From NCBI GenBank assembly GCA_021927905.1, contig BLLK01000023.1, positions 682,001 to 746,000 on the forward strand: a stretch of 64,000 nucleotides of DNA, given 5' to 3'. The notes under the pieces are model-generated. The model was not told the origin of the DNA. It worked only from the letters and a program-made list of their open reading frames with translations, and ran no database searches. Made by a program: the position numbers and the translations under genes. Of this stretch, positions 28,780 through 38,967 are shown piece by piece (the stretch's first letter is position 1; each line of letters starts with the position of its first letter). This DNA comes from Chaetoceros tenuissimus (taxonomy: Eukaryota > Bacillariophyta > Thalassiosirophyceae > Chaetocerotales > Chaetocerotaceae).

Positions 28780-29450
28780 CTAATAAAATATCCTCCAATC
28801 ACTCTTATCTGGTTTTGGACAATCGTTCTTCTCGAGATATTTTAGAAGCTCCCTATGTGAGTCTCTCACAGTTGTAGGTATGTCCCGACGGTGCTGCAAA
28901 CCTTTATCACTAAAACAGTATGCGTATGCTTCCTTGCTCAATGCGCACCCTACAACCTCATACGCATACTTTAGCATTTCCATACTTCCATATTCAACTG
29001 CAGCTACACATGTATCTGCGTATATAGGACATCCCATGTAACGCAGCCATTGCATCACTCGCAGTCGACCTCGTTTTGCAGCTTGTGTGAAGGTCTGATC
29101 ATCCCACTCGTATCCATAGTTGAGTAAGAGTTTCAACTTTTCAACTATACCATCATTTGCTTTATGAAAAATTGCTTGATGACAAATTTCACCATCGATT
29201 GCTCTAGCAACCACTGGATTCATCTTCAATGTTCCTCTATTTTTTATAAACAGTGATTGTTTATGCATTTGATCTTCCTTAAGTACCTTTTCAATGATTG
29301 ATAGGTTCCCTCTTCCAACAAGTAAAGCAAAATCGTGCTTTGTCCGTTTTGCCCATAATGCTAGTTCAATATGACCCCCTATAATAGCACTTCTACAAGT
29401 GTCCCTATCCCATGGGCATGTGAAACAATATTTCAAAAGTGCTTTATGAA
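28780..29450 (-). pseudogene. F-box-like/ankyrin family, copy 3, 3' fragment
   Basis: Only the last roughly 218 codons exist (29436-28780), beginning within a repeat (KYCFTCPWDRDTCRSAI) and ending with the family C-terminus (RELLKYLEKNDCP..SDWRIFY). The F-box-like region and first repeats are missing. It lies tail-adjacent to copy 4, whose 3' end is almost the same in sequence, so it looks like a 5'-truncated tandem duplicate. The short frame remains open, but there is no promoter module. Confidence 0.8.
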
Positions 29451-29512
29451 ATCTAGGAAGGACTATAAAAAACCTGACAATTTACTTCAAAATTACGTAT
29501 GTACCCCTTTCT

Positions 29513-31318
29513 CTAATATACAGTCCAATCACTCTTATCTGGTTTTGGACAATCGTTCTTCTCGAGATATTTTAGAAGCTCCCTATGTGAGTCTCTCACA
29601 GTCGTAGGTATGCTGCGACGGTGTCTGCGACGTTGTTTCAAACCAGTGTCATTAAAACAGTATGCATATGCCTCCTTGCTCAATGCGCACCCTGCAACTT
29701 CATGCGCATACTTTAGAATCTCGATATTACAAGATTTCACTGCAGCTGTACACGTATCTGCATCCATTGGGCATCCCATAAACTTTAGCCATCTCAAGAC
29801 TAAAAATCGATGGTGTTTTACAGCTTCTGTGGAGGTATCAACATTCCACTCGTATCCATACTTACGAAGTAGCTTCAGCTTCTCAATAATGAGAGATTCG
29901 CTTGATCCTGTTCCTGGCAAGAGAGATGGTGAAAATATTCTACTGTTGATTTCTCGAACCACCTCTGGAGTCATCTTTACTGTTCCTTCAGTTTGTACAA
30001 ATAGGATTGATCCATGCAGCAGTAGTTCGTCCTTAAGAAACTGTTCGATAATTGATACATTATCCCCTTGTACAAGAAAAGCAAATGCTTGAGTTGTCCA
30101 AGGACAGCCGTTGTGTTTTGCCCAAAACATTGCTTCAAAATTACCATTGCATCCAGCTATATTGATGGTACCTTCATTCCATGGACATGAAAATTTTCGC
30201 AATAATTTCAGTATCGCAAGAGCTGATTCATGATCTTTATTGAACATTGCATCAGTACAAACTGAAGCTATCATAGGGCATTGATTCTGCAAACAATACT
30301 CGATCATAGGAATGTCTCCCCTTTTAGCAGCTTGACAAAGTGTCCTTGCGTCCCAAGGGCAACCTTCACTTCTGGCCCATTTCAATGCCTCAAGATTATC
30401 ATTCAATGCTGCATAACTACAAAGGGATTTATTCCAAGGACAGCCATGTTGACGGAGCCACTTCAAAGTAACAAGAGCCTGTTTTTTGTCTTTGTTTTCC
30501 ATTGAATGAGACCATAGCCATGTCACAGTATCAAATCGGAAATTGTTGCGATGGCAGTATTCAAGTACTTCAATATTACCATACTTTGCTGCTTCAGTGC
30601 ACAGCTCCTCCGTCACTCTAGGTGCTATGATACCTTCAAGTACATATTCATGCGCTTCAATTCCAGACTTCATATCAGTTCTCGAGTCAGCATTTTGAAT
30701 CTTTTCTTCATAGATCCATTTCATAATATGTAGGTGATTTGATGCTGCTGCTTTAGAAAAAATGTGCTGCCATAAGGGGTCATCAGAACTGCTGTACTTT
30801 ATTTCAAAACCGTTAGGAAGTTTACTATCAATGTATTGTATTATTTCAAGATTGCCTTCCTCCGCCAAGGTTGTCATTAAATTTGAAAAACTTCTAAGTT
30901 CCCTTCGCACAAATTGAATGAAATCAACGCCAAATGCATTTGCGCATTCAATCACATCTATATGCCCTTTCATGGCTGCTTTGCGGCATACTTTGATCAT
31001 GAAGTCTTCAGGTGCCTTGTTTATGAAGCAGTATTCAGTCAGTTTGACATCATTTGACGCAGCATTGACTGTCGTCCTTCTGTTTCTTCCAATCTTTAGA
31101 ATTGAATCTGTTGATAATGCAGTCAAGCTATCGTCCATACCTTGTGTGCAGTAGTTTTTGTGGAACTGTCTAGATACTGGAGCAACTATAACGTAGCTAC
31201 CTGGGATGAAACTGAAGCAGTGTTTCAAAAGATCGTTCGGAAGATCGGAAATAGACGCAGACGGCACCTCTACTCCTCTATCACTTGTATGGGAGACTTT
31301 CAATCTTGTGTTGCTCAT
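29513..31318 (-). CDS. F-box-like/ankyrin-repeat family protein, copy 4 (full length)
   Basis: An intact 601-aa frame from ATG 31318. It shows the longer family form: F-box-like start (SDLPNDLLKHCFSFIPGSY), about twelve ankyrin-like units, a hinge with FVQTEGTVKMTPEVVR, and the full C-terminus (YAHEVAGCALSKEAYAYCF, then RELLKYLEKNDCP). The body differs from copy 1 by an extended last third. Its promoter module (32855) is displaced by a 1.4-kb inserted element at 31437-32823, so expression may be lost although the frame is intact. Confidence 0.85.
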   Translation of the reverse strand: MSNTRLKVSHTSDRGVEVPSASISDLPNDLLKHCFSFIPGSYVIVAPVSRQFHKNYCTQGMDDSLTALSTDSILKIGRNRRTTVNAASNDVKLTEYCFINKAPEDFMIKVCRKAAMKGHIDVIECANAFGVDFIQFVRRELRSFSNLMTTLAEEGNLEIIQYIDSKLPNGFEIKYSSSDDPLWQHIFSKAAASNHLHIMKWIYEEKIQNADSRTDMKSGIEAHEYVLEGIIAPRVTEELCTEAAKYGNIEVLEYCHRNNFRFDTVTWLWSHSMENKDKKQALVTLKWLRQHGCPWNKSLCSYAALNDNLEALKWARSEGCPWDARTLCQAAKRGDIPMIEYCLQNQCPMIASVCTDAMFNKDHESALAILKLLRKFSCPWNEGTINIAGCNGNFEAMFWAKHNGCPWTTQAFAFLVQGDNVSIIEQFLKDELLLHGSILFVQTEGTVKMTPEVVREINSRIFSPSLLPGTGSSESLIIEKLKLLRKYGYEWNVDTSTEAVKHHRFLVLRWLKFMGCPMDADTCTAAVKSCNIEILKYAHEVAGCALSKEAYAYCFNDTGLKQRRRHRRSIPTTVRDSHRELLKYLEKNDCPKPDKSDWTVY

Positions 31319-31436
31319 TTTACTTTGAAATGTATTCTATGATACCTCCTTGATTGAAAAGTAGCTCGTCAATACAATAGCAAATTTAACGAAAACGAGA
31401 GACTACGTTGACTGCTGAGCTGCTGAGCTGGCTTTT

Positions 31437-32823
31437 GTACCATAGTGGGACTGGGATAATAAAGAAGAAGGGGAGAAAAGGAGGAAAAAAGAAGGAGATT
31501 CCTCATTTCCAATGACCGTAGTCATTTTTTGTTCACTTTCGTTATTTGGATTACAGAATTAAAAACACGGCCACGAAACAATAGTTTGAACTCATTCTTA
31601 TGTTTAAATTGTAAGATAGATCCTAAATAAATATATTTCCTGATTTCAGTTATGTCTAGAATAGTTTTGCGGATCAATTATATTTTGTTTTCGATGCATT
31701 TATGAGAATCCAAGTATATTCAAAAGGATTAGATTATCAGGTATACTATTGCCCTTATTCAGCCACCGATAATCACTTAAATTCACTGTCTGCTCAAACG
31801 CCAACTGAATCAAGTCATTTTAAAAATTTGCCGAAGAGACGATAGCCATCAAAATTGGTTCGAAACCATAGGGATGAAATTCAGCAATGCTCCGTGATGC
31901 AATTTGACTATGTATCACAAATAGGAGTGTGAACCACCTTTTCTCGCAATAAATAGTTTTCAATGGGAGTATCTTCGTCCTCCCATCCCATCGTTGAGCG
32001 CATGAGAAGATACAAACGCTTCTTTTCTGCATTTTATACGCCAATAATTTCTTCAAGTTAATGCAAAAGAAATCCTATATATTCCATTGTCCGATATACG
32101 TGGGCCTTTCTTCTATTTCTCCACAAATGCATTCTCTAGCTCATCGAATCCATTCAATTTATATGAAAGAAAGCATTCATATGTATTTACCCAAACCTAC
32201 ATGTTCTACATACATTCTACAGAAATTCACCAAGCAATCCCTATTCTGCAGAATTTCATCCTCATATATTCCATTCCTTATCATAGCAATCTAAGCCTAG
32301 CACTCCTACTATCTTGGATGCATCTTGGAGCACACAGAGAGCGAGCGAGTGAGCGACCATATTTCTTGCTTCGCAACAGTTGCTGCTATTTCGTATCATA
32401 TTACGTCTCTACATCGTATACCTCGACCCTCTTTCTTACTATATCAACGGATATGATCTTGATGAAATATTTTCAACCATTGTTCAAGTATTTGAATGCA
32501 AAATAAAAGAACTATGGCGGTTGGAATCAGTGTAAAGAACATGAAATATGTGCTTCCTCTGTTTTTCTAGAATGACCGCGGAAAAATTCAAAGTTCTCTT
32601 TTGAGAGTGGAGACATACGTAGCGGTTAAATTGATTTTTAATGAATTCTCTTTTTTCCTCATAAGCTCTCTTTATTTTTAATGATTGAGCATCCTGATTG
32701 GTGGAGAGCTTTTATTTTTAATGATTTGAGATAATTTAGCTGGATTAATGAGAATGCTTGATCGTTACGTTGAATGTACACTACTAACTGATGACATCAT
32801 TAAAAATGGTCCCACTATGGTAC
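31437..32823. mobile_element. Non-autonomous DNA transposon-like element with 15-bp inverted ends
   Basis: GTACCATAGTGGGAC at 31437-31451 is the exact reverse complement of GTCCCACTATGGTAC at 32809-32823. The flanking sequence outside is weakly inverted too (AGCTGGCT versus AGCGGCT), so the true ends could lie about 25 bp further out. A TA sits at each end, as in Tc1/mariner-like insertions, but this cannot be proved from one copy. The interior has no transposase and no convincing gene. Removing it restores the usual distance between copy 4 and its promoter module. Confidence 0.6.
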
Positions 32824-33157
32824 AGTAGCCGCTGAGCTCTGCTGAGTGAAGCCTGTCGTCATTGTCTAAGTACGTATAATTCATTCTAAACGGTTTTTAA
32901 CGTAAAGTGGACAGACCTATCATTTTCTTTGGTTTTTACTGAATTCCAATTGTATTAATAAAGTTTAGCTAGAAATGACTAGGAAGAGTAACTGGCAATT
33001 TACTTCAGGTATTTTCTGATTTGTTTCTTTTACACTTACTACTTGTCAAAGGCAAAAATTACGAATGTACTCAATCTTCGTCATTCTTCTAGGGGAATAT
33101 CCCACTAAAGTCCACTAACAATTCCAACATGACTTCTAATATCATTTATTTTTATTT
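32824..33157. other. Flank with promoter module and duplicated 3' sequence
   Basis: 334 bp containing the displaced module (32855-32913). It is followed by a block (agagtaactggcaatttact, then ttgtttcttttaca) that recurs at about 28640 and 37090. That block is the conserved 3' flank of minus-strand copies. Confidence 0.6.
32855..32913. promoter_or_regulatory. Array promoter module, copy 2 (displaced from its gene)
   Basis: GTCGTCATTGT..AAGTACGTAT and AACGGTTTTTAACGTAAAGT (32889). It lies 1.5 kb from the ATG of copy 4, but 157-208 bp away if the 31437-32823 element is discounted, which equals the spacing at other copies. Confidence 0.65.
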
Positions 33158-34959
33158 TCAAAACGAATAAATCCTCCAATCACTATTATCTGGTCTGGGA
33201 CAATCGTTGTCCTCGAGGTATTCTAGGATTTCAGTATAAGAATCTCTTACATGAAGAGGAAGATAGCTCACATGTGCCACATCAAGCCCATCGAAATTAA
33301 AACAGTATGCATATGCCTCCTTGCTCAATCTGCACCCTACAACCTCATGCATATATTTTAGAATCTCAATACTTCCACGTTCAACTGCGGCTATACATAA
33401 AATATCTTCATCCTCATCTTCATATATGGAACATCCCATTAGCCTCAGCCATTGCAAGACTAAAAGTCTACCATGCTTTACATTTTCTATAAAGGTTTCA
33501 GCATTCCACTCATATCCATATTTCCGAAGTAGCTTCAACTTCTCAATAATGAGAGAATCACTTGATCGTGAAACAAACATGACACTGTTGATTACTCGAA
33601 TAACATCTGGAGTCATCTTTACTGTTCCTTCAGTCTGCAGAAAAAGGTTTGATCCATGTTGTTGTTCATGCTGAAGAACCTCTTCAATAATTGATACATT
33701 ACCTCTTTGTGTCAGTAAAGCAAATGAGTCAATTCTCCAAGCACAGCCATTGCGTTTTGCCCACAACATTGCCTCAAAATTACCACTATATATAGCTTTA
33801 TCGACGGTTCCATAATCCCACGGACACAAATTTTGGCGCAATAACTTCAATACCGCAAGAGCTGTTTTATGATCTTTATTCTCCATTGCACACGCGCATA
33901 CACCAATTGTCATAGGGCATTGATTCTGCAAACAATACTCAATAATAGGAATGTTTCCCCTTTTTGCTGCTTCACAAAGTGTTCCTGCGTTCCAAGGGCA
34001 ATTGTTGTTCCTGGCCCATTTCAATGCCTGAAGATTATCATTCAATGCAGCAGCTCTACAAAACCGTTCATGCCAAGAGTAGCCATTTTGACGAAGCCAC
34101 TTTAATGTTACAAGTGCATGTTCTTTATCTTTGTTTTCCATATGGAATAGAAACATAGCCATATCACAGTGTCAAATCGGAAATTGTTTCGATGGCAGTA
34201 TTCAAGCACTTGAATATTACCATATTTTGCTGCTTTAATGCACAGCTCCTCTGTTACTTTAGATGCTGTCACTCCTTCAATGACATGTTCATAGGCTTCA
34301 ATTCTAGATTTCATGTTTTTCGTGTAGAATCTTTTGTATGCATATTGAGCATCTCTTTCATCGATCCATTTCATTATGTGGAGTTGATGTGATGCTTCTG
34401 CTGTTGAAAATAAGGACGGCCATGTTTGCTCGCCGAAGTCTTGAAGTAGATTTTTTCTGTCAAAATATTGCAACATTTTGAGATTTCCTTCTTTAGTCAA
34501 CTTGTAAATCAAAGTTGTAGGATCTCTAAATTTCTTCATTTTTTGCACAACTTTCATCAAATCAACCCCAAATATATTCACGCATTCTATCACATCTATA
34601 CGACCCTTCATTGCTGCTTTGACGCAAACTTGGATCATGAATTCTTTCGGTGCATTGTTTATAAAGCAGTATTCGGTAAGCTTCACATCATTTGACGCAG
34701 CATCTGCTGTCGTTCTTTTATTTCTTCCAACCTGTAGTATTACATCTGTTGACAATGCAGTCAAGCTATCATCCATACCTCGTGTACAGTAGTTTCTATG
34801 AAATTGTCTTGATACCGGTGCAATCGTAATGTAGCTATCAGGAATGAAATTAAAGCAGTGTTTCAAAAGATCGTTCGGAAGATCGGAAATAGACGCAGAC
34901 GGCACCTCTACTCCTCTATCACTTGTATGGGAGACTTTCAATCTTTTGCTTGTACTCAT
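33158..34959 (-). pseudogene. F-box-like/ankyrin family, copy 5, single frameshift
   Basis: Two frames make up one family gene. Codons from ATG 34959 run through the F-box-like region and first repeats to YCHRNNFRFDTV. The second frame resumes at the MENKDKEHALVTLKW unit and runs to the family end (NDCPRPDNSDWRIYSF) at 33158. At the join, near 34140, the paralogs read TCCATGG.. where this copy has TCCATATGG, a 2-bp AT duplication. No other lesion is seen, so this is a very young pseudogene, or an assembly error. Confidence 0.85.
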
Positions 34960-35069
34960 ATTATTCTGAAATTAATTCTAATGCAGCCTTGATGGTGAAG
35001 TGGTTCGAAGTGAATTATCAAAAGGCTAATGAAAACGATCAGAACTTCGTTGTGTGATCAAGATCTCTT

Positions 35070-35126
35070 TCGTCATTGTGTATGTACGTACATTGATACG
35101 GAACGGCTTTTAACGTAAAGTGGACA
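35070..35126. promoter_or_regulatory. Array promoter module, copy 3
   Basis: TCGTCATTGTGTATGTACGT and, at 35102, AACGGCTTTTAACGTAAAGT. It lies between copy 5 (minus, ATG 143 bp away) and the truncated plus-strand copy 6. Confidence 0.7.
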
Positions 35127-35231
35127 GGCATCCGATTTTTCTAAATTTGTTTTAGTAATACCAAATGCACTTTTCTAGTTTATTGGAACTTCTATCTCTT
35201 ACATTACAACCCAAACCTTATCTTCATCATC

Positions 35232-35290
35232 ATGAGCAACAAGAGGTTGAAAGTGTCACATGGTGGTAGTGGCATCAGCCTTTGCAGCAG
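35232..35290 (+). pseudogene. F-box-like/ankyrin family, copy 6, 5' stub
   Basis: Only the first 20 codons of a plus-strand copy remain (MSNKRLKVSHGGSGISLCS), preceded by the same 5' flank as copies 2 and 10 (cttacattacaacccaaac). At about 35290 the sequence switches abruptly to the interior of a minus-strand copy. This marks a rearrangement breakpoint. Confidence 0.75.
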
Positions 35291-35620
35291 GTGCTTTCAC
35301 ACCTTCAAGGACATGTTCATATGCTTCGATTGTACACTGAATATAATGCACGTCGTAAGTTTCAAAACTCATTTCCTCAAAGATCCATTTCATGATGTTT
35401 AGGCGGTCATGCCGTGCTGCTTCATCAAATAATCTATCCCAATCAAAATGTCTAAAATGTCCACAGAGTTTACTATCAAAGTATTGTATCATTTCGAGAT
35501 TTCCCTCTTTTGCTAACTTTTCCATCAAGAAAGCGTTCTTCCCAATCATTTCTGCGAATTCAATCCCAAATATACTTGCGCATTCAAGAGTATCTTTGTG
35601 TCCCTTCATAGTGTATTGCC
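35291..35620 (-). pseudogene. F-box-like/ankyrin family, copy 7, internal fragment
   Basis: The minus-strand frame encodes only the segment just after the N-terminal domain (KGHKDTLECASIFGIEFAEM to YEHVLEGVKAP), like residues 110-230 of copy 11. It has neither start nor end of the gene. It is joined on one side to copy 6 in reverse and on the other to copy 8 in the same orientation. Confidence 0.75.
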
Positions 35621-36802
35621 CACCACAACGCCTCAAAACGACCAAAGGACATAATGTTATTGCCAGTTCTGAAATCCCATGGGCATGAATGCTTGCGTAG
35701 TAACTTCAAAACTTCAAAGGCAGTATCATGATCCTTATTCGCCGTTGCACACATGCAAACATCGGCGGTCATAGGGCATTGATTCTGTACGCAGTATTCG
35801 ATCATAGGAATGTTTCCCCTTTGAGCAGCTTCTTCAAGTGTCCCTTCGTCCCATGGACAATTTTCACTCCTTGCCCACTTCAATGCCTCTAAATTATCAC
35901 TCACTGCTGCCGCTCTACATAGGAACTCATTCCAACCGCAGCCATGACGACGAAGCCACTTTAAAGTCACAAGTGCCTGTTCTTTATCTTTGTTTTTCAT
36001 TGATACATTACATAGCCATGTCACAGTATCAAATCGGAAATTGTTGCGATGGCAGTATTCAAGTACTTCAATATTACCATACTTTGCTGCTTCAATGCAC
36101 AGCTCCTCCGTCACTCTAGGTGCTATGATACCTTCAAGTACATATTCATGCGCTTCAATTCCAGACTTCATATCAGTTCTCCAGTCAGCATTTTGAATCT
36201 TTTCTTCATAGATCCAATTCATAATATGGAGGTGATTTGATGCTGCTGCTTTAGAAAAAATGTGCTGCCATAAGGGGTCATCAGAACTGCTGTACTTTAT
36301 TTCAAAACCTTCAGGAACTTTACTATCAAAGTACTGGATCATTTCAAGATTGCCTTCTTCCGCCAAGATTGTCATGGACTGTGGATACTTTCGCACCCAT
36401 TGAATTAAATCAACGCCAAATGCATTTGCGCATTCTATCACATCTATATGCCCTTTCATGGCTGCTTTGCGGCATACTTTCATCATGAATTCTTCCGGTG
36501 CAGAATTGACAAAGCAGTATTCAGTCAGCTTGACATCGTTTGATACGGCATCCACTGTCGTCCTTCTATTCTTTCCAATCTTTAGAAGAGAATCAGCAGA
36601 GTTGAATGCTGCACTCTCATGAATACCACGAGTTGAATAATCACTATAAAACTGCTTTGAAACGCAACCAATTGTAACGTAGCTGCCTGGAATAAAACTA
36701 AAGATGACATTCATAATATCGTTTTCATTTTGAAGATCCTCAAGAGAAGCAGATAGTTTCTCTGAGATTCACGTGCGAGGTTTTCAATCTTTTATTACTC
36801 AT
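35621..36802 (-). pseudogene. F-box-like/ankyrin family, copy 8, N-terminal frameshift and 3' truncation
   Basis: A 376-codon frame (36714-35584) encodes the F-box-like region of the copy 11 type (MNVIFSFIPGSYVTI) and repeats up to SFGRFEALWWA, then switches to unrelated residues at the junction with copy 7. The expected start (ATG 36802, MSNKRLKTSHV) is out of frame with it; a one-base shift lies near 36757. The last 200 residues of the family are absent. The repeats themselves have no stops. Confidence 0.8.
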
Positions 36803-37168
36803 TTTACTTAAATAGAATACGTTGATGATGAATGCTTCACTATGAACTAATGAAAGTATATGTAATGATATATAACCGCCTCGCAGCTTGTTGTTTATTG
36901 TTCTGCCGGTTTTCTGAATGTAACGACGTAACGAACTTTCTATCTGAAACCTGTCGTCATTGTGTGATTCCGTTGACTTGATACCATAAACGGTTTTTAA
37001 CGTAAAGTGGACAGGACATATTTTTACGAAATTCCATTTGCACTTTTTCTACATAGTGCATTAATAAAATCGAGAAACGATTAGAAAGAGTAACTAGCAA
37101 TTTACTTCAATTATTTCCTGATTTGTTTCTTTTACATTGCTTGAGGCAAAAATTACGAATGCAGTTAG
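36803..37168. other. Spacer with promoter module
   Basis: Holds the copy 8 upstream region with its module (36953-37013) and the shared 3' flank block near 37090. The 3' flank joins directly to the shortened end of copy 9. Confidence 0.6.
36953..37013. promoter_or_regulatory. Array promoter module, copy 4
   Basis: GTCGTCATTGTGTGATTCCG, then AACGGTTTTTAACGTAAAGT at 36989. The GTACGTAC between the two parts is absent here. It lies 187 bp upstream of the copy 8 ATG. Confidence 0.65.
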
Positions 37169-38650
37169 TCAATGTTCATGTCCGTCATTCCACTCATATC
37201 CGTATCTCCGAAGTACCTTCAACTTCTCAATAATGCAATCATCACTATCATCATTTGATCGTCTAACAAAAATGACACTATTGATTGTTCGAACAACATC
37301 TGGAGTCATCTTTACTATTCCTTCAGTCTGAACAAACAGCATTGATCCATGTAGCTGTTCATACTGAAGGACCTCTTCAATTTGTGATACATTACCTCTT
37401 TGTGTTAGTAAAGCAAATGAGTTAATTCTCCAAGGACAGCCATTCTTCTTTGCCCAAACCATTGCTTCAAAATTCCCATTGTATATAGCTTGATCAACCG
37501 TTCCAACATCCCATGGACACAAATTTTGGCGCAGTAACTTCAGTATCGCAAGAGCTCTATCATGATCATTATTGAGCATTGCATAAGAGCAAATACTAGC
37601 TGTCATTGGGCATTGAGTCTGTAAGCAGTATTCAACTACAGCAATGTTTCCATGTTTAGCAGCTGCACAAAGTGTTCCTGCGTCCCAAGGGCAACCTTCA
37701 CTCCTAGCCCACTTCAATGCCCCAAGATTATCATATGATACAGCTGCTTCACAAAGGGATTCATCCCAATCGCAGCCATGTTGACGCAGCCATTTTAAAG
37801 TCACAAGTGCCTGTTCTTTATCTTTGTTTTCCATCGAAGAATTACAGAGCCATGTTATAGTGGCAAATCGGAAATTGTTTCGATGGCAGTGTTCAAGTAC
37901 TGGAATATTACCATGCTTTACCGCTTTCATGCACAGCTCCACTGTTACGTCAGATGCGGTCACACCTTCAAGAACAACTACATATGCTTCAATGCTGGAC
38001 TTCATAGACTTCCTATAGTCAATGATCCTGTCAGCATTTTGGCACTTTTCTTTACAGATCCATTTCATGATATGGAGGTGATTTGATACCGCTGCTCTAG
38101 AAAACAAAGTCCGCCAGAAGCTTGGATGAAAATCTTCAAGGAGTTTACTATCAAAGTATTGGATCATTTCAAGATTTCCTTCTTCCACTAACTTTTCAAT
38201 CAAAGTTGAATGATTTCTCATTTTGTTTTGCACCAATTGAATTAAATCAATACCAAATACGTTTGCACATTCTATAATATCTGTTCGACCCTTCATTGCA
38301 GCAATCTGACATACTTTGATCATGAATTCTTTCGGTGTATTTTTTATAAAGCAGTATTCAGTCAGTTTGATGTCATCCGATACGGCATCTACAGTAGTGC
38401 TTCTATTCTTGCCAATCTGTAATAATATATCTGTTGACAATGCATTCAAGCTATCGTCCATACCAATAGTGCAGTAGTTTCTGTGGAAATGCCGCGACAC
38501 AGGAGCAACTGTGATATACTGCCCAGGAATGAAACTAAAGCAGTGTTTCAAAATATCATTCGGCAGATCGGAAATGGAAGCAGATGGCACCTCTTCTCCT
38601 CTTCCTCTATCACTTGTATGGGAGACTTTCAATCTTTTGTTCGCGCTCAT
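37169..38650 (-). CDS. F-box-like/ankyrin family protein, copy 9, C-terminally shortened
   Basis: The frame of 493 aa from ATG 38650 is open and starts normally (MSANKRLKVSHTS). It includes the F-box-like segment (LPNDILKHCFSFIPGQYITV) and most repeats. It ends at LKVLRRYGYEWNDGHEH, where longer copies continue for about 110 residues (LVLQWLRLMGC.., EILKYMHEVVGC). The following DNA joins straight to the family's 3' flank, so a deletion removed the last repeats. It may still make a protein. Its module lies 136-192 bp upstream, shared with copy 10. Confidence 0.75.
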   Translation of the reverse strand: MSANKRLKVSHTSDRGRGEEVPSASISDLPNDILKHCFSFIPGQYITVAPVSRHFHRNYCTIGMDDSLNALSTDILLQIGKNRSTTVDAVSDDIKLTEYCFIKNTPKEFMIKVCQIAAMKGRTDIIECANVFGIDLIQLVQNKMRNHSTLIEKLVEEGNLEMIQYFDSKLLEDFHPSFWRTLFSRAAVSNHLHIMKWICKEKCQNADRIIDYRKSMKSSIEAYVVVLEGVTASDVTVELCMKAVKHGNIPVLEHCHRNNFRFATITWLCNSSMENKDKEQALVTLKWLRQHGCDWDESLCEAAVSYDNLGALKWARSEGCPWDAGTLCAAAKHGNIAVVEYCLQTQCPMTASICSYAMLNNDHDRALAILKLLRQNLCPWDVGTVDQAIYNGNFEAMVWAKKNGCPWRINSFALLTQRGNVSQIEEVLQYEQLHGSMLFVQTEGIVKMTPDVVRTINSVIFVRRSNDDSDDCIIEKLKVLRRYGYEWNDGHEH

Positions 38651-38785
38651 TTTATTCTGAATTGTATTCTATAATACCTCCTTGATATTTTTAGTGGTTC
38701 ATTACAAAGTGAATTGTCAAAAGGCTAATTGAAAACGAGACTTGTGCTCGCTAGATTGATTGAAGATCTAATGAGAAGTAAGTCC

Positions 38786-38842
38786 GTCGTCATTGTTATG
38801 TACGTACATTTATACTAAACAGTTTTTAACGTAAAGTGGACA
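38786..38842. promoter_or_regulatory. Array promoter module, copy 5
   Basis: GTCGTCATTGTTATGTACGT and, at 38818, AACAGTTTTTAACGTAAAGT. Between copy 9 (minus) and copy 10 (plus). Confidence 0.7.
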
Positions 38843-38967
38843 GACCTTTGACTTGCGATTGATTTGCGAATTTGTTTATTTGTAAGGAAGAACACAAAGC
38901 AGTATTTCTACTATACCATAGGAACTTTTATCTCTTACATTACAACTCAAACGTTATCTTCATCATC

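Noticed and set aside
31820-32506. Frames inside the transposon-like element
   Set aside because: Short, overlapping on both strands, with no transposase or other domain.
38872-38967. Upstream extension of ankyrin copy 10 from a TTG
   Set aside because: Eukaryotic nuclear genes use ATG; the family start at 38968 and the shared 5' flank fit better.
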